A DNA stretch of 64,000 bases, taken from NCBI RefSeq assembly GCF_029029525.1, contig NZ_JAKJSC010000001.1, forward strand, positions 1,612,001 to 1,676,000. Reading direction: 5' to 3'. This DNA comes from Labilibaculum sp. DW002 (GTDB lineage: Bacteria > Bacteroidota > Bacteroidia > Bacteroidales > Marinifilaceae). Below, piece after piece: positions 1 to 7,594 of this stretch; the stretch's first letter is position 1, and every line of letters starts with the position of its first letter. The notes beneath the pieces were generated by a model. That model was not told the origin of the DNA, ran no database searches, and saw only the letters and a program-made list of their open reading frames with translations. The position numbers were made by a program, and so were the translations under genes.

Positions 1-65
1 TATGTGATCCAGTTTATTGCCATTTCTCATCCGAGCTTGAGCCAGTGTTGATCGAGAGTTAGACA

Positions 66-94
66 CAAAAAAAATTAAGCCTAATGGCTTAATT
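66..94 (-). terminator. Intrinsic terminator after the UpxY-like gene
   Basis: A perfect stem ATTAAGCC/GGCTTAAT with a four-base loop is followed, in the leftward direction, by about nine T (the A run at 66-74 as given). It lies ten bases past the UpxY-like stop codon, so it should end that transcript unless the protein lets polymerase read through. Confidence 0.75.
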
Positions 95-103
95 GAAGGA
101 TTC

Positions 104-688
104 CTATTTCGCAGTTTTCTGCTTTTTCTTCTTTGTTTCGCTTTTCTTTATGGCTTTTGTACCTGGCTTTACATCTTCGAATTTAATTTCGGTAAGCACG
201 CAAGTTCCCAAGGACTCAAAACGGATGGCCAAACGATGCTTTCCACGAATTTCTTGAATTTCACCAGAAACTCCTTTTAGTGGGCCAGCAATTACTTCAA
301 CCCGATCGCCTGTTGCCATATCGGCGGTCGTTATTTCTATTTTTCTTGCCTCATCGCTTAAAAAGCAACGCAGCGCTTCGATTTGTTTTTCAGGAATTGC
401 GACTGCTTTTCCGCGAATGGTAACGTAACAAACACCATAAAAAGAATTGATTGCTTCGTGGTATTCTTTTGTACTTACACGTACAAAAACATAGGAGTTA
501 AAAAGAGGTGTTTCGACCCATTTTTTTCGATCGCTCCAAACCCGAAGTTTCTTTTGCATGGGCAGGTAACAATCAATGTTTTTTTGGCAAAGTTCATCGT
601 ACAATTTTCTTTCCGAACGCGACTTGGTATAGATCGCATACCAAAAGTATTCTCGTATCGGTTTTTGTATTTTTCTCTCTTCGCACAT
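104..688 (-). CDS. UpxY-type transcription antiterminator (NusG paralogue)
   Basis: The 194-residue product is a NusG-like regulator. The N-terminal half (about residues 14-105) has the NusG N-terminal pattern, with WYAIYTKSRSERK at the start and YLPMQKKLRVW further on. A KOW motif follows at about 125-155 (GDRVEVIAGPLKGVSGE), and the tail is very rich in lysine. In Bacteroidota, UpxY proteins bind RNA polymerase and allow read-through of polysaccharide loci that usually lie directly downstream. The start is a plain ATG at 688. An intrinsic terminator stands immediately after the gene and whatever follows is outside the window, so the target operon cannot be seen. RfaH-like NusG paralogues are a broader alternative label. 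The family is clear; the regulated locus is inferred. Confidence 0.88.
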   Translation of the reverse strand: MCEERKIQKPIREYFWYAIYTKSRSERKLYDELCQKNIDCYLPMQKKLRVWSDRKKWVETPLFNSYVFVRVSTKEYHEAINSFYGVCYVTIRGKAVAIPEKQIEALRCFLSDEARKIEITTADMATGDRVEVIAGPLKGVSGEIQEIRGKHRLAIRFESLGTCVLTEIKFEDVKPGTKAIKKSETKKKKQKTAK

Positions 689-1579
689 TTACTATCAATC
701 AACAATTCTAATTCCAAATAAGGCTTTGTATCATTCTTAACAATATTCATAGAAAGGATTAGCTATAAAAAGAATTTTCTCAATTCATAAAAACATCACG
801 TCTAGATACAGCTTCGCCCCTTCAGTCCCATTAGTTATAGGACTATTTAACTTCATCCATCCTTTTTACAAGGATCGCTTACAAAGATAAACACTGCATA
901 AAAAATTATACGAAATGCTATTTATTATTGATGGAAAGACCTACGCTATCGATTAAAAACCTTTCCTATGGGTGTCAGCGTACTTTTTTAATAGATATCT
1001 GTTTCTGAATATAATTTTTATCCCATTTCACCATAAGTTAGCAATTGAAAAATTTACTTTATTTAACATTATTTTACACTTATCGTACCAAGGCCTAACC
1101 AAATACCCATCATATCTATTTTCATCGATTAACTATATCTTGTAAAATAAGTCTTAGATTACTAACATAAAAAGACAATATCAGCAATAAAAGAGTAAGA
1201 GATCTCCTATTTATACTATTCAATGAAAACGTCAGTTTTTTACATCCAGAAAAAAAAACAGATCAAAAAGCGCTATCCATTTCACAGCACATATTTATCC
1301 ATAATTTTAGGAATGCATTCTTAGCTGCTTCCTTTTATGAAAAAATAGAATTCTGAAAAAATAAGGTGGAAATTTGGGCAATAAGGAGTCCTGTAAAATG
1401 ATTTCTCAAATCTTTTTTACATCACAAAAACCCTTCAAAAGCTTTGACGGCTACATTTTTACCTCAGAAAACAGATAATACATGTTATTTTTACTATCAT
1501 TAATCAATAATGCTCATTTATAAGTATTATTTTGATTATTTTCGCGAGATCTAGATCTATAAACCTAATCTTAGTTTCT
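689..1579. other. AT-rich divergent intergenic region, no gene seen
   Basis: This 0.9 kb stretch separates the leftward UpxY-like gene from the rightward TPR/PD40 gene. It is very AT-rich and every frame is broken by stops. It must carry both promoters and the UpxY leader. No convincing hairpin, repeat or RNA gene was recognised in it. Confidence 0.5.
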
Positions 1580-3220
1580 ATGAATTGTAAGAACATCATT
1601 GTTTTATTCGTTTTTTCTCTATTATGTATATCGCAGGCCAATGCTCAAGCCTTACTAGGAGTGAAAAAAAGTAGTTTTGTGGATAAGAGTGAAAAATCAG
1701 TCAATGCCTATTCTAAAATTACAGAGGCGCTGACAATGTATGAGCAAGCACCTAATAGTACAGACAAATGTCTTGCTTTATTATTGCAGGCTTATCAATA
1801 CAAAAAAACCAATGCCGTACTCAACTACAACATTGGGGTTTGTTACCTCAATAGCGATTCTAAAATAAAGGCAAGCAAATATCTTCTGGAAGCTTACGAT
1901 TTAAAACCTACGGTAAGTAAAGATATCTGTTATCAAATTGGACGAAGCCACCAATACCAATATGAGTTCCTAAAGGCACTTAAGATGTTTCAAAAGAACA
2001 TTGAGATTTTAGTCAACTCTAAAAAAGCGAACAAAAACCAAGGCTTAATCGAGATCTGCGAAAAAAGCATCGACGAATGCAAAAGCGGTCTTAATTTACA
2101 AGCATTGGATCGCAAGCAAACGGTTTACCCACTCGACAATACCGTTAACTCGAAATACAACGACTTAAATCCTATCGAAAAAGGAAGTACTTTCTATTTT
2201 AGCTCGCAAAGAGAAGCCAGTGCAAAAGGAAAACTACTTGAGAAAGTTTATTCTGTATCTACGGATCAAAATCAAGGTGTAAAGAAAGAAAACATTCCTT
2301 TCCGTACGTATTCGAATTTAGCCTTGGTAGCCTTTAGTGACGATGAGTATATTTTTTACTCGGGTCTTAATGGCGGTGGTGATTTTATTCCTGCAGAATA
2401 TAAAAATGGCAAATGGATTAGCAAAGGAAGCTTACCAACCATCAACTCTGCCTCATCGAGAGAAGCATCGGCATGCATTGCTGGTGATGAATTTTACTTT
2501 GTGAGCGATCGCCAAGGAACTCTTGGAGAATGTGATATTTACTATTGCAGCAAAGAGAAAAATGGAAGATGGTCGAAAGCAAAAAACATAGGCGCTGAAA
2601 TTAATACGGTATTTGATGAAGCAGATGTATTTGTTACACCTGATGGAAAAGAGATGTACTTTAACTCTAAAGGACACAACAGCATGGGTGGATACGATAT
2701 TTTCAAATGTGTGCGCTCATCTGATGGAAAATGGAGTAAACCCGTAAATATGGGTATTCCTGTAAACAGTCCTTTTAACGACATTCAATATTTCAAATCG
2801 GCAAAAGGTGCTGAATACTTTTCTTCGGAACGAAATGGTGGCGCTGGAGGATTCGATATCTATTCCATCGGGAAAGTTGTTGAAAAGGAAGTAGTGAAAG
2901 CGAAACCACAAGCTCCAAAAACAAGTGCGAGCCCAGCAGAGCAAGCGCCTGTTAAAAAAGCAAACAAAGAAATTGTTCCTGAACTGATTTACCGAGTGCA
3001 AATTTTAGCTTGTAAAAAGGAAGCTAGTGTTGAGGAATTGTACAAAATATACAATGGAAAAGAAGTGATTGAACAACAATTTCTAGAGGAATGGCACAAG
3101 TATGCAATTGGTAAATTCAAGACTTACCGTGAAGCCGAAGCATTTAAAAACACATGTGGCATTGAGGGTGCTTTTATTGTTCTGTTTAAGAATGGAAAAC
3201 CTTTAAAAGTAAAAAGATAG
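1580..3220 (+). CDS. Exported TPR / PD40 beta-propeller protein with SPOR-like C-terminus
   Basis: The 546-residue product begins at the ATG at 1580, because that start opens directly on a signal peptide (MNCKNIIVLFVFSLL..., cleaved near QANAQA); an earlier in-frame TTG at 1532 would bury it. Residues about 40-170 look like tetratricopeptide repeats. Residues about 200-430 hold repeated PD40 (WD40-like) blades, with recurring F-S-S-x-R and GGYDIFKC/GGFDIYSI ends. A linker rich in Lys, Pro and Ala follows, and the last 80 residues (YRVQILACKK... to the end) resemble a SPOR peptidoglycan-binding domain. The layout resembles OmpA-family and type IX secretion PorE/PorW-like envelope proteins, but the OmpA domain is replaced by SPOR. 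A periplasmic or outer-membrane scaffold role is inferred. A terminator follows. Confidence 0.8.
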   Translation: MNCKNIIVLFVFSLLCISQANAQALLGVKKSSFVDKSEKSVNAYSKITEALTMYEQAPNSTDKCLALLLQAYQYKKTNAVLNYNIGVCYLNSDSKIKASKYLLEAYDLKPTVSKDICYQIGRSHQYQYEFLKALKMFQKNIEILVNSKKANKNQGLIEICEKSIDECKSGLNLQALDRKQTVYPLDNTVNSKYNDLNPIEKGSTFYFSSQREASAKGKLLEKVYSVSTDQNQGVKKENIPFRTYSNLALVAFSDDEYIFYSGLNGGGDFIPAEYKNGKWISKGSLPTINSASSREASACIAGDEFYFVSDRQGTLGECDIYYCSKEKNGRWSKAKNIGAEINTVFDEADVFVTPDGKEMYFNSKGHNSMGGYDIFKCVRSSDGKWSKPVNMGIPVNSPFNDIQYFKSAKGAEYFSSERNGGAGGFDIYSIGKVVEKEVVKAKPQAPKTSASPAEQAPVKKANKEIVPELIYRVQILACKKEASVEELYKIYNGKEVIEQQFLEEWHKYAIGKFKTYREAEAFKNTCGIEGAFIVLFKNGKPLKVKR

Positions 3221-3257
3221 CAATCAGCTTGTCTTTTCGACACAAAATATAAAATAC

Positions 3258-3295
3258 AAAGCGCCATGGAAAATTCATCCATGGCGCTTTTTTTA
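3258..3295 (+). terminator. Intrinsic terminator of the TPR/PD40 gene
   Basis: A perfect 13-bp stem, AAAGCGCCATGGA paired with TCCATGGCGCTTT, has a 7-base loop and runs straight into a T tract at 3288-3294. It begins 37 bases past the stop codon of the upstream rightward gene. Confidence 0.92.
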
Positions 3296-3657
3296 TGCCC
3301 GCAATTTTATGCATATGGTCCCTTGCAAGGCAGGTCATCAAATAACAAAGCAATTCATTTCCCTAAAAAGCTATTTTTGCATTCAAATCACAGCACATGA
3401 TTTGAAAAAGGCAATTTGTTTATTCGTTTTACCTTCAAAAGCAAGAAGAGAAATACAGCTTAAACCAATATTCCCTGCTAGAGTGCATTCCTTTTTTTTT
3501 CGAAAATATTACAAAGAATTCAATTGTACATTCCACAAAAGAAGGAAAGTAAAACATCCATATTCAAAAGAATAGATCATGCAATAAACACAGCCCAAGA
3601 GAGTTAAAAACTACTCCCACAAGCTTTTATGCTATTGCAAATACGATGAGAACAAAA
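3296..3657. other. Intergenic spacer between two terminators, no supported gene
   Basis: About 360 bases between two strong hairpins. A short rightward open frame (3309-3575) has a Lys/Phe-rich, low-complexity product without family resemblance, and is probably chance. Nothing else was recognised. Confidence 0.4.
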
Positions 3658-3691
3658 AAAAGCGCTTCATTCTTTCGAATGAAGCGCTTTT
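3650..3691 (-). terminator. Intrinsic terminator downstream of the GAF gene (probably bidirectional)
   Basis: A perfect 15-bp stem, AAAAGCGCTTCATTC with GAATGAAGCGCTTTT, closes a TTTC tetraloop. On the minus strand it leads into eight T, and it lies about 220 bases past the end of the leftward GAF gene. The plus side has a weaker T-rich tail. Confidence 0.8.
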
Positions 3692-3910
3692 GGTTTTATT
3701 AGAGTAATGTGCCCAGAAAAAGGGCAACCAAATTTTTCTTACTATTTAAATATCAACGAAATACAAAAGCCAATAATTTTTGTTCTCGATTTAGTCTCTC
3801 TAAATATTCTATTCCTTCTCTTTGCTATTGTAAAGATAACAACTTCGTAGCACAGATTCAAACGTGAAACTAATATTAGTCAAAAAACACAATAACAATA
3901 AATCAATCGT

Positions 3911-4876
3911 TTAACTATTTGTTTCATTACTCTTTTTACTAATAATAATTGCCAATTCTGCCGCAATATTATTAAGTAAACTTCTTTCTTCCGTAAAAAA
4001 GGGGCCCTCGTTCATATCTGGACATTTTTCAGTATAAATAACTTCTACGACTCCACATTTTTCTTTTTCAACAATAATATCAGCTACAAGTTTATGCTCA
4101 CAACTAGTTATAGGAGTATTTGAATAGTCAATGCCATTTAGTGTAATTCGAGCTTGTGTTATTTCTGGGTATTGCCAAGCAGGTGGTATTAGTTTAATAA
4201 TCTGATGTATACTATCTTTCAGTGAAATTGAACTTTGTTTAGTAATATTTGACATCTCATACAAGAAAGCTAACTCTTTTACACGTTCCAGTAAAAGTGC
4301 TTGTGTATACTGGTTAATAAGAATGGCACTTAAAGTTTGAGCAAATTCTTCGAATAAATTAGTACCTAAACTCGAAAATAACTCTCGCTTAATATTTTTA
4401 AGTTGCACAAGCCCAACTCTTTCATTTCCATATAAAAATGGGATAATTAAAAGTGAGCAACTACTCTTTGGCTTCAGAAGATTATTATTTTCAACTAAGC
4501 CCAATTTCCTACGATAAGGAATGGAGAAATTATTAAAATCTATGGTCCAAAACGTTCCTTTTTCAGTAAAAAAAGTTGAAGTAGGATCGAAATTATTAGT
4601 TAATATTGGTTCCCAAAGAATTGTAGTTTCGTCTTCAGGCAGATGGTGTAATAAGTCATTTAAACTTATGATTTTGTATTCAAAACTATCCTTAGTGCAA
4701 TGTACAAATTCGAATTGGGATTTATTTTCCCGTTTGTGAAATAAAAGCGTTAGTTCTGAAAACTTTAACGAGTCAATAAGAATATTCGACATTTCGTTCA
4801 GAAAAATAGACCTTGGTATCTCACGATTAGCAATTTTTAATATTTCATAAGATAAAGTTGGAAGGATATTTTTCAT
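3911..4876 (-). CDS. Tandem GAF-type sensor protein without an output domain
   Basis: The 321-residue soluble protein appears to be sensor only. Residues about 15-200 form a GAF-like domain (core SLLIIPFLYGNERVGLVQL). Residues about 205-310 form a second module that starts LAFLYEMSNI, contains IPPAWQYPEITQARI and ends with PFFTEERSLLNNIAAELA. This second module is familiar as the input region of many Bacteroidota and deltaproteobacterial histidine kinases and PEP/pyruvate-domain proteins. Here the product stops where a kinase or transfer domain would normally begin, and no continuation is seen downstream in any frame. It could be a stand-alone sensor acting on a partner, or a truncated remnant. 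Insertion-sequence debris starts just upstream of its 5' end (from about 5050). Confidence 0.65.
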   Translation of the reverse strand: MKNILPTLSYEILKIANREIPRSIFLNEMSNILIDSLKFSELTLLFHKRENKSQFEFVHCTKDSFEYKIISLNDLLHHLPEDETTILWEPILTNNFDPTSTFFTEKGTFWTIDFNNFSIPYRRKLGLVENNNLLKPKSSCSLLIIPFLYGNERVGLVQLKNIKRELFSSLGTNLFEEFAQTLSAILINQYTQALLLERVKELAFLYEMSNITKQSSISLKDSIHQIIKLIPPAWQYPEITQARITLNGIDYSNTPITSCEHKLVADIIVEKEKCGVVEVIYTEKCPDMNEGPFFTEERSLLNNIAAELAIIISKKSNETNS

Positions 4877-5052
4877 TTTGATAATTTAAATAAATGCATA
4901 GGCTATACTTTTGGCAAAGATATTAAATGGTTGCAATTATTAAAGAACCTTACCTCAATCTTAAATAAAATCGATATCTCCTAGCAATCTCAATAGATTA
5001 ACATGCCGTTTTTCCTTTCATTAGAACAAATACTGGATAAATCGCTCCATTA

Positions 5053-5156
5053 TGTGCCACCCATTTCGGAGCAAAGTGTGCCACTGATATCGGTTCAAGT
5101 TGTGCCAGTATAATACTGGCATAATTTTGAAAGTATATCGGTCGAACTTGTGCCAC
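5053..5156 (+). repeat. IS21-type left end with repeated TGTGCCA motifs
   Basis: Four TGTGCCA[C/G] units occur at 5053, 5078, 5101 and 5149, some next to TTTCGGAGCAAA- or ATCGGTTCAA-like sequence. Multiple terminal repeats of this kind are the transposase-binding ends of IS21-family elements, and they sit directly before an IstA start codon. The matching right end was not found in the window, which fits a truncated copy. Confidence 0.7.
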
Positions 5157-5207
5157 CAAAAGAATGATTTCTATCTTATTTCTGTATACACTAATCACTA
5201 CAGAAAT

Positions 5208-5531
5208 ATGGCTGCCAAAAGGATAGAAATTATGGACATACGTCAATTACTACTATTAAAGATCAAAGGAGAGAGTAATCGTTCTTGCTCTAAAATTTTA
5301 AGTATTCACCGCAATACTATTGATCCCTATATTAGGCTATTAAATGCCTGTGAACTTAGCTATACTGAGCTGTTAGATTTTTCAGATGTCGATTTATTAG
5401 AACTATTTCCAATTAGCTCAAACTCTGATACTGATCGTTATCAGATTCTTATTCAATATTTCCCCTATTTCAAAAAAGAGTTGATGCGACCTGGATCAAC
5501 ACGAGAAGTTTTGTGGCGTGAGTATTTACAA
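5208..5531 (+). pseudogene. istA: IS21-family transposase IstA, N-terminal fragment
   Basis: Reading from the ATG at 5208, the frame encodes the start of an IstA transposase. The N-terminal helix-turn-helix is visible (MDIRQLLLLKIKGESNRSC, then LSIHRNTIDPYIRLL). The conserved stretch RPGSTREVLWREYLQ follows, where intact IstA proteins continue into the catalytic rve domain. After about 108 codons the IstA sequence stops and becomes the tail of an unrelated IS256 transposase in another frame. The DDE catalytic domain and the istB helper gene are both missing, so the element is dead. The frame itself runs to a stop at 5570 through foreign sequence. Confidence 0.85.
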
Positions 5532-5895
5532 AGCATCCTCAATAGAATCAGCAGAGATAGCATTATCTAAGGCAGAAAATAAATGGAAGGATAAATATGC
5601 GGTAGCCTTCAAATCCTGGAGAACAAATTGGTATAAGCTATCTGCATTTTATGGCTTCTCTAAAGATATCCGACGAATAATGTACACCACCAATGCTATT
5701 GAAGGCATTCATCGCCAAATGAGATCTGTCACAAAAACTAAAGGCGCTTTTACTTCAGAAATGGGTCTGAAAAAATTAATTTACCTTAGAATAAAAGTGA
5801 TAACAAAAGGCTGGAAAGGAAAACAACCTAACTGGGGACTTGTATTAGCCCAGTTAGAAATAAAATTTGAGAAGAGAATAGCTAGATATGATTGA
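5518..5895 (+). pseudogene. IS256-family transposase, C-terminal fragment
   Basis: About 125 codons match the C-terminal third of IS256-family (mutator-type) transposases. ESAEIALSKAENKWKDKY is followed by KSWRTNWYKLSAF, then the hallmark TTNAIEGIHRQMRSVTKTKGAF with the last catalytic glutamate region. The first two thirds, including the other acidic residues, are absent. The fragment begins exactly where the IS21 fragment ends, and the two frames overlap by a few bases around a shared GTATTTACAAA-like stretch, so the join is clean. It cannot be active on its own. Confidence 0.85.
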
Positions 5896-5932
5896 GTATT
5901 TTCAAGATAAAAGCGAAGGTACTCATCTTACC

Positions 5933-6006
5933 AGAACCTGTCAAGACCAAGACAAGCGATCTGCCGCAGGCGCAACACAGATCGATCTTGACTGAACCTG
6001 TTAAGA
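5933..6006. repeat. Nested inverted repeat flanked by a short direct repeat
   Basis: Outer arms GTCAAGA (5940-5946) and TCTTGAC (5986-5992) enclose inner arms GATCTG (5958-5963) and CAGATC (5978-5983). The unit is bracketed by direct copies GAACCTGTCAAGA and GAACCTGTTAAGA. It lies between the IS256 coding tail and the probable IS256 end. Confidence 0.55.
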
Positions 6007-6040
6007 TAACTTAAGGGCTTTTAATAGAAAACACTAAAAA

Positions 6041-6060
6041 AATTGGTCAGACACAGTTCC
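6041..6060 (+). repeat. Probable right terminal inverted repeat of the IS256 copy
   Basis: The sequence TTGGTCAGACACAGTT resembles the ends of IS256-family elements, which often carry GACACAGTT-like termini. It stands about 160 bases after the transposase stop codon. The opposite end has been lost with the rest of the element, so the call rests on motif and position only. Confidence 0.4.
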
Positions 6061-6408
6061 ATGAATATATCCCGTTTAGACGGATAAATAGGTCGTCTCT
6101 GGTTGTGAAAAAGCTCTTATGCCCTTAAAACAGTGGGTTTACAGATAATCATACCCGACCGTAAGCTACTTATAAGACGGATAAATAAAACCAATCAATA
6201 TTTCATCGGCTCAGATTTCAATTATCAATGAAGGCCTTAAAGTAATCTGATACAGAATATTAATTGAGATAGAAGCCCCAATAGAGCCCAATCCAAAACA
6301 CTCAACTCATTGACTACCTGCTACTTATAATACTTTAAATGAGTGAATATACCCTTATTTGTCCCCCTTATTAATATTAGTTGATTATAGGATTTAACGG
6401 TAAATTGT
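6061..6408. other. Intergenic, no gene; two copies of GACGGATAAATA
   Basis: No coding frame or RNA was recognised. A 12-base direct repeat GACGGATAAATA occurs near 6075 and again near 6173. It is similar to the GGATAAATA core of repeats seen at 11.8 and 22.6 kb. Confidence 0.4.
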
Positions 6409-6447
6409 ATGAGTAGATAAGGGGAATTTCACCCAAAACCTCTCACA

Positions 6448-6481
6448 GAACCGTACGTGATAGTCTCCCATCATACGGCTC
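6448..6481 (-). ncRNA. Group II intron domain V
   Basis: Exactly 34 bases fold as the domain V hairpin. The minus strand begins GAGCCGTATGAT, turns at a GGGA-like loop and returns as TATCACGTACGGTTC. It carries the AGC catalytic triad near the base of the stem and the two-base bulge on the 3' side. Length and sequence fit the conserved catalytic core of bacterial group II introns. Confidence 0.82.
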
Positions 6482-6504
6482 TTGTTATACAAATCAATGC
6501 TAAT

Positions 6505-6705
6505 TTAACTAGAATATCCAACTTGCCAATGGTAAAATAAATAAGGATACTGTTTCCTTACTCGACCTAACCATTAGTAGGCTTTGGTTAAACTTGTTCT
6601 ATAGCGTTTATACCGTTTTCTTGCCCATCGCACAATACGTTTTCGTAATAATTGAAAGACTTTTGAGAGTTCATCCTCTAAAACGGCCATAGTAATTAAC
6701 CCATC
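6505..6705 (-). pseudogene. ltrA: Intron-encoded reverse transcriptase/maturase, C-terminal remnant
   Basis: The leftward frame reads LRKRIVRWARKRYKRYRTS...KAY, then a TAA stop, then WLGRVRKQYPYLFYHWQ and a final stop at 6505. This is the maturase (group II intron-specific) domain with its usual KAYRWL segment broken by the internal stop. The fragment begins near ...AVLEDELSKVF, with no reverse transcriptase core before it. It is non-functional and marks the dead intron. Confidence 0.72.
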
Positions 6706-6822
6706 ATCGAATCATTGGATTCAGATATTGGGCAATTTCCACAATGCTCTTAAAACTTAATCTCTCAACTTTCGATTCATCAATTGTTATTCTGCTCCAA
6801 ATTTGATTGCTAGTTCCGGGTA

Positions 6823-6853
6823 TAAAAAAACACCCTTAACAAATTTAAGAGTG
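6823..6853 (-). terminator. Intrinsic terminator of the Met-rich lipoprotein gene
   Basis: Arms CACCCTTAA (6831-6839) and TTAAGAGTG (6845-6853) pair with one mismatch around a 5-base loop. Leftward they lead into seven T. The hairpin lies about 30 bases past the restored stop codon of the lipoprotein gene. Confidence 0.6.
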
Positions 6854-6881
6854 AATTCTTGTTATAAATTAATTCCTTAAG

Positions 6882-7420
6882 TTACATGTCTGTTTGCTCT
6901 CTGGATCCCTGGAAATGATAATCTCTGTTTTTCCCTTTAATTGTGTAATCGAATGTCTGGTTTCTCATATCAAAACCTCCAAAGTGTAAATCATCAGAAG
7001 CATGTTCTTCATCCATTCTGAGTGGACAGTGCTTGTTCCACCCATCATTGCTCCACTTCCCATCATGCCACCGTTTGAACCCATCATATGGCCATACATC
7101 TCTTCGAAAGCAGCGTCATCATGACACAGCATGATACTATCGTTATTCTCATAATAATTCATAATGAATGTTGTATCCAGTTCACTTCCAAAACAATGAA
7201 TTTCGACCTGCCCATTACCCAAATCGCTTACAACCGCTGTCCCATCCTGGCTTGCATCAAATGTATTATTAGACGTGCTTTTCAATCCATCTTTGATTGT
7301 AAGGGTGCCAACATATGTTCCCTCAATTGAATTAGATGGAGAGATATTAGAATCCTCGCATGAAGTAAAACCCAATGATGCCATTACAGCTAAGCTCAAA
7401 ACTAATTTTAAATTTTTCAT
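6882..7420 (-). pseudogene. Met-rich lipoprotein, frameshifted near its end; paralogue of the gene at 49.7 kb
   Basis: The intact reading from the ATG at 7420 has a lipoprotein signal (lipobox LGFTSC), then GTYVGTLTIKD, IHCFGSELDTTFIMNYY and CHDDAAFEEMYGHMMG, and a Met/Gly run (MMGSGAMMGG). It shares this order of motifs with the lipoprotein at 49673-50179. After residue about 137 the frame turns into nonsense and ends at 6965. In the next frame the homology resumes (DEEHASDD... then GGFDMRNQTFDYTIK) to a stop at 6882-6884, so one base appears lost near 7010-7020, in a run of G. Met and His content suggests copper or silver binding; that is inference. It could be a real mutation or a sequencing error. 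Confidence 0.72.
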
Positions 7421-7490
7421 CTTTTTGTTTTATTATATACAATTATTTTCAAATCTATATCACTTGTTTCTTCGTGATTATCTTGTTTGA

Positions 7491-7523
7491 TTGTATACCG
7501 AAATCGAATGAATATGCCCTATG
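7491..7523 (-). promoter_or_regulatory. Candidate ECF sigma promoter upstream of the lipoprotein gene
   Basis: On the minus strand CATAGGG is followed after 14 bases by TTCGGTATACAA. The same two blocks with the same 14-base spacing occur 120 bases upstream of the ECF sigma gene (11722-11754). The site ends 71 bases before the lipoprotein start codon. Autoregulated ECF systems commonly share such a motif with their targets; assignment to this sigma factor is inference. Confidence 0.62.
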
Positions 7524-7594
7524 GTTTTTTGGAAGTATTTAAAAAAAATAAAATTGGTTATAACTCCCGAATTCTAGTCGTTTATACTTTTAAA

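Larger units (their letters stand above)
6409..6705 (-). mobile_element. Group II intron, 3'-terminal remnant
   Basis: Read leftward, this piece contains, in the correct order, the maturase (GIIM) end of an intron-encoded reverse transcriptase, a 34-base domain V hairpin, a domain VI-like stretch, and a CTACTC-AT 3' end. The rest of the intron (domains I-IV and the reverse transcriptase core) is absent. The remnant sits just past the insertion-sequence debris. Confidence 0.75.

Noticed and set aside
1-30. Possible start (ATG at 30, minus strand) of the gene downstream of the UpxY-like gene
   Set aside because: Only ten codons are visible, with no ribosome binding site and no recognisable family; cannot be supported.
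3309-3575. 88-codon plus-strand frame between two terminators
   Set aside because: Low-complexity Lys/Phe-rich product, no family, no ribosome binding site.
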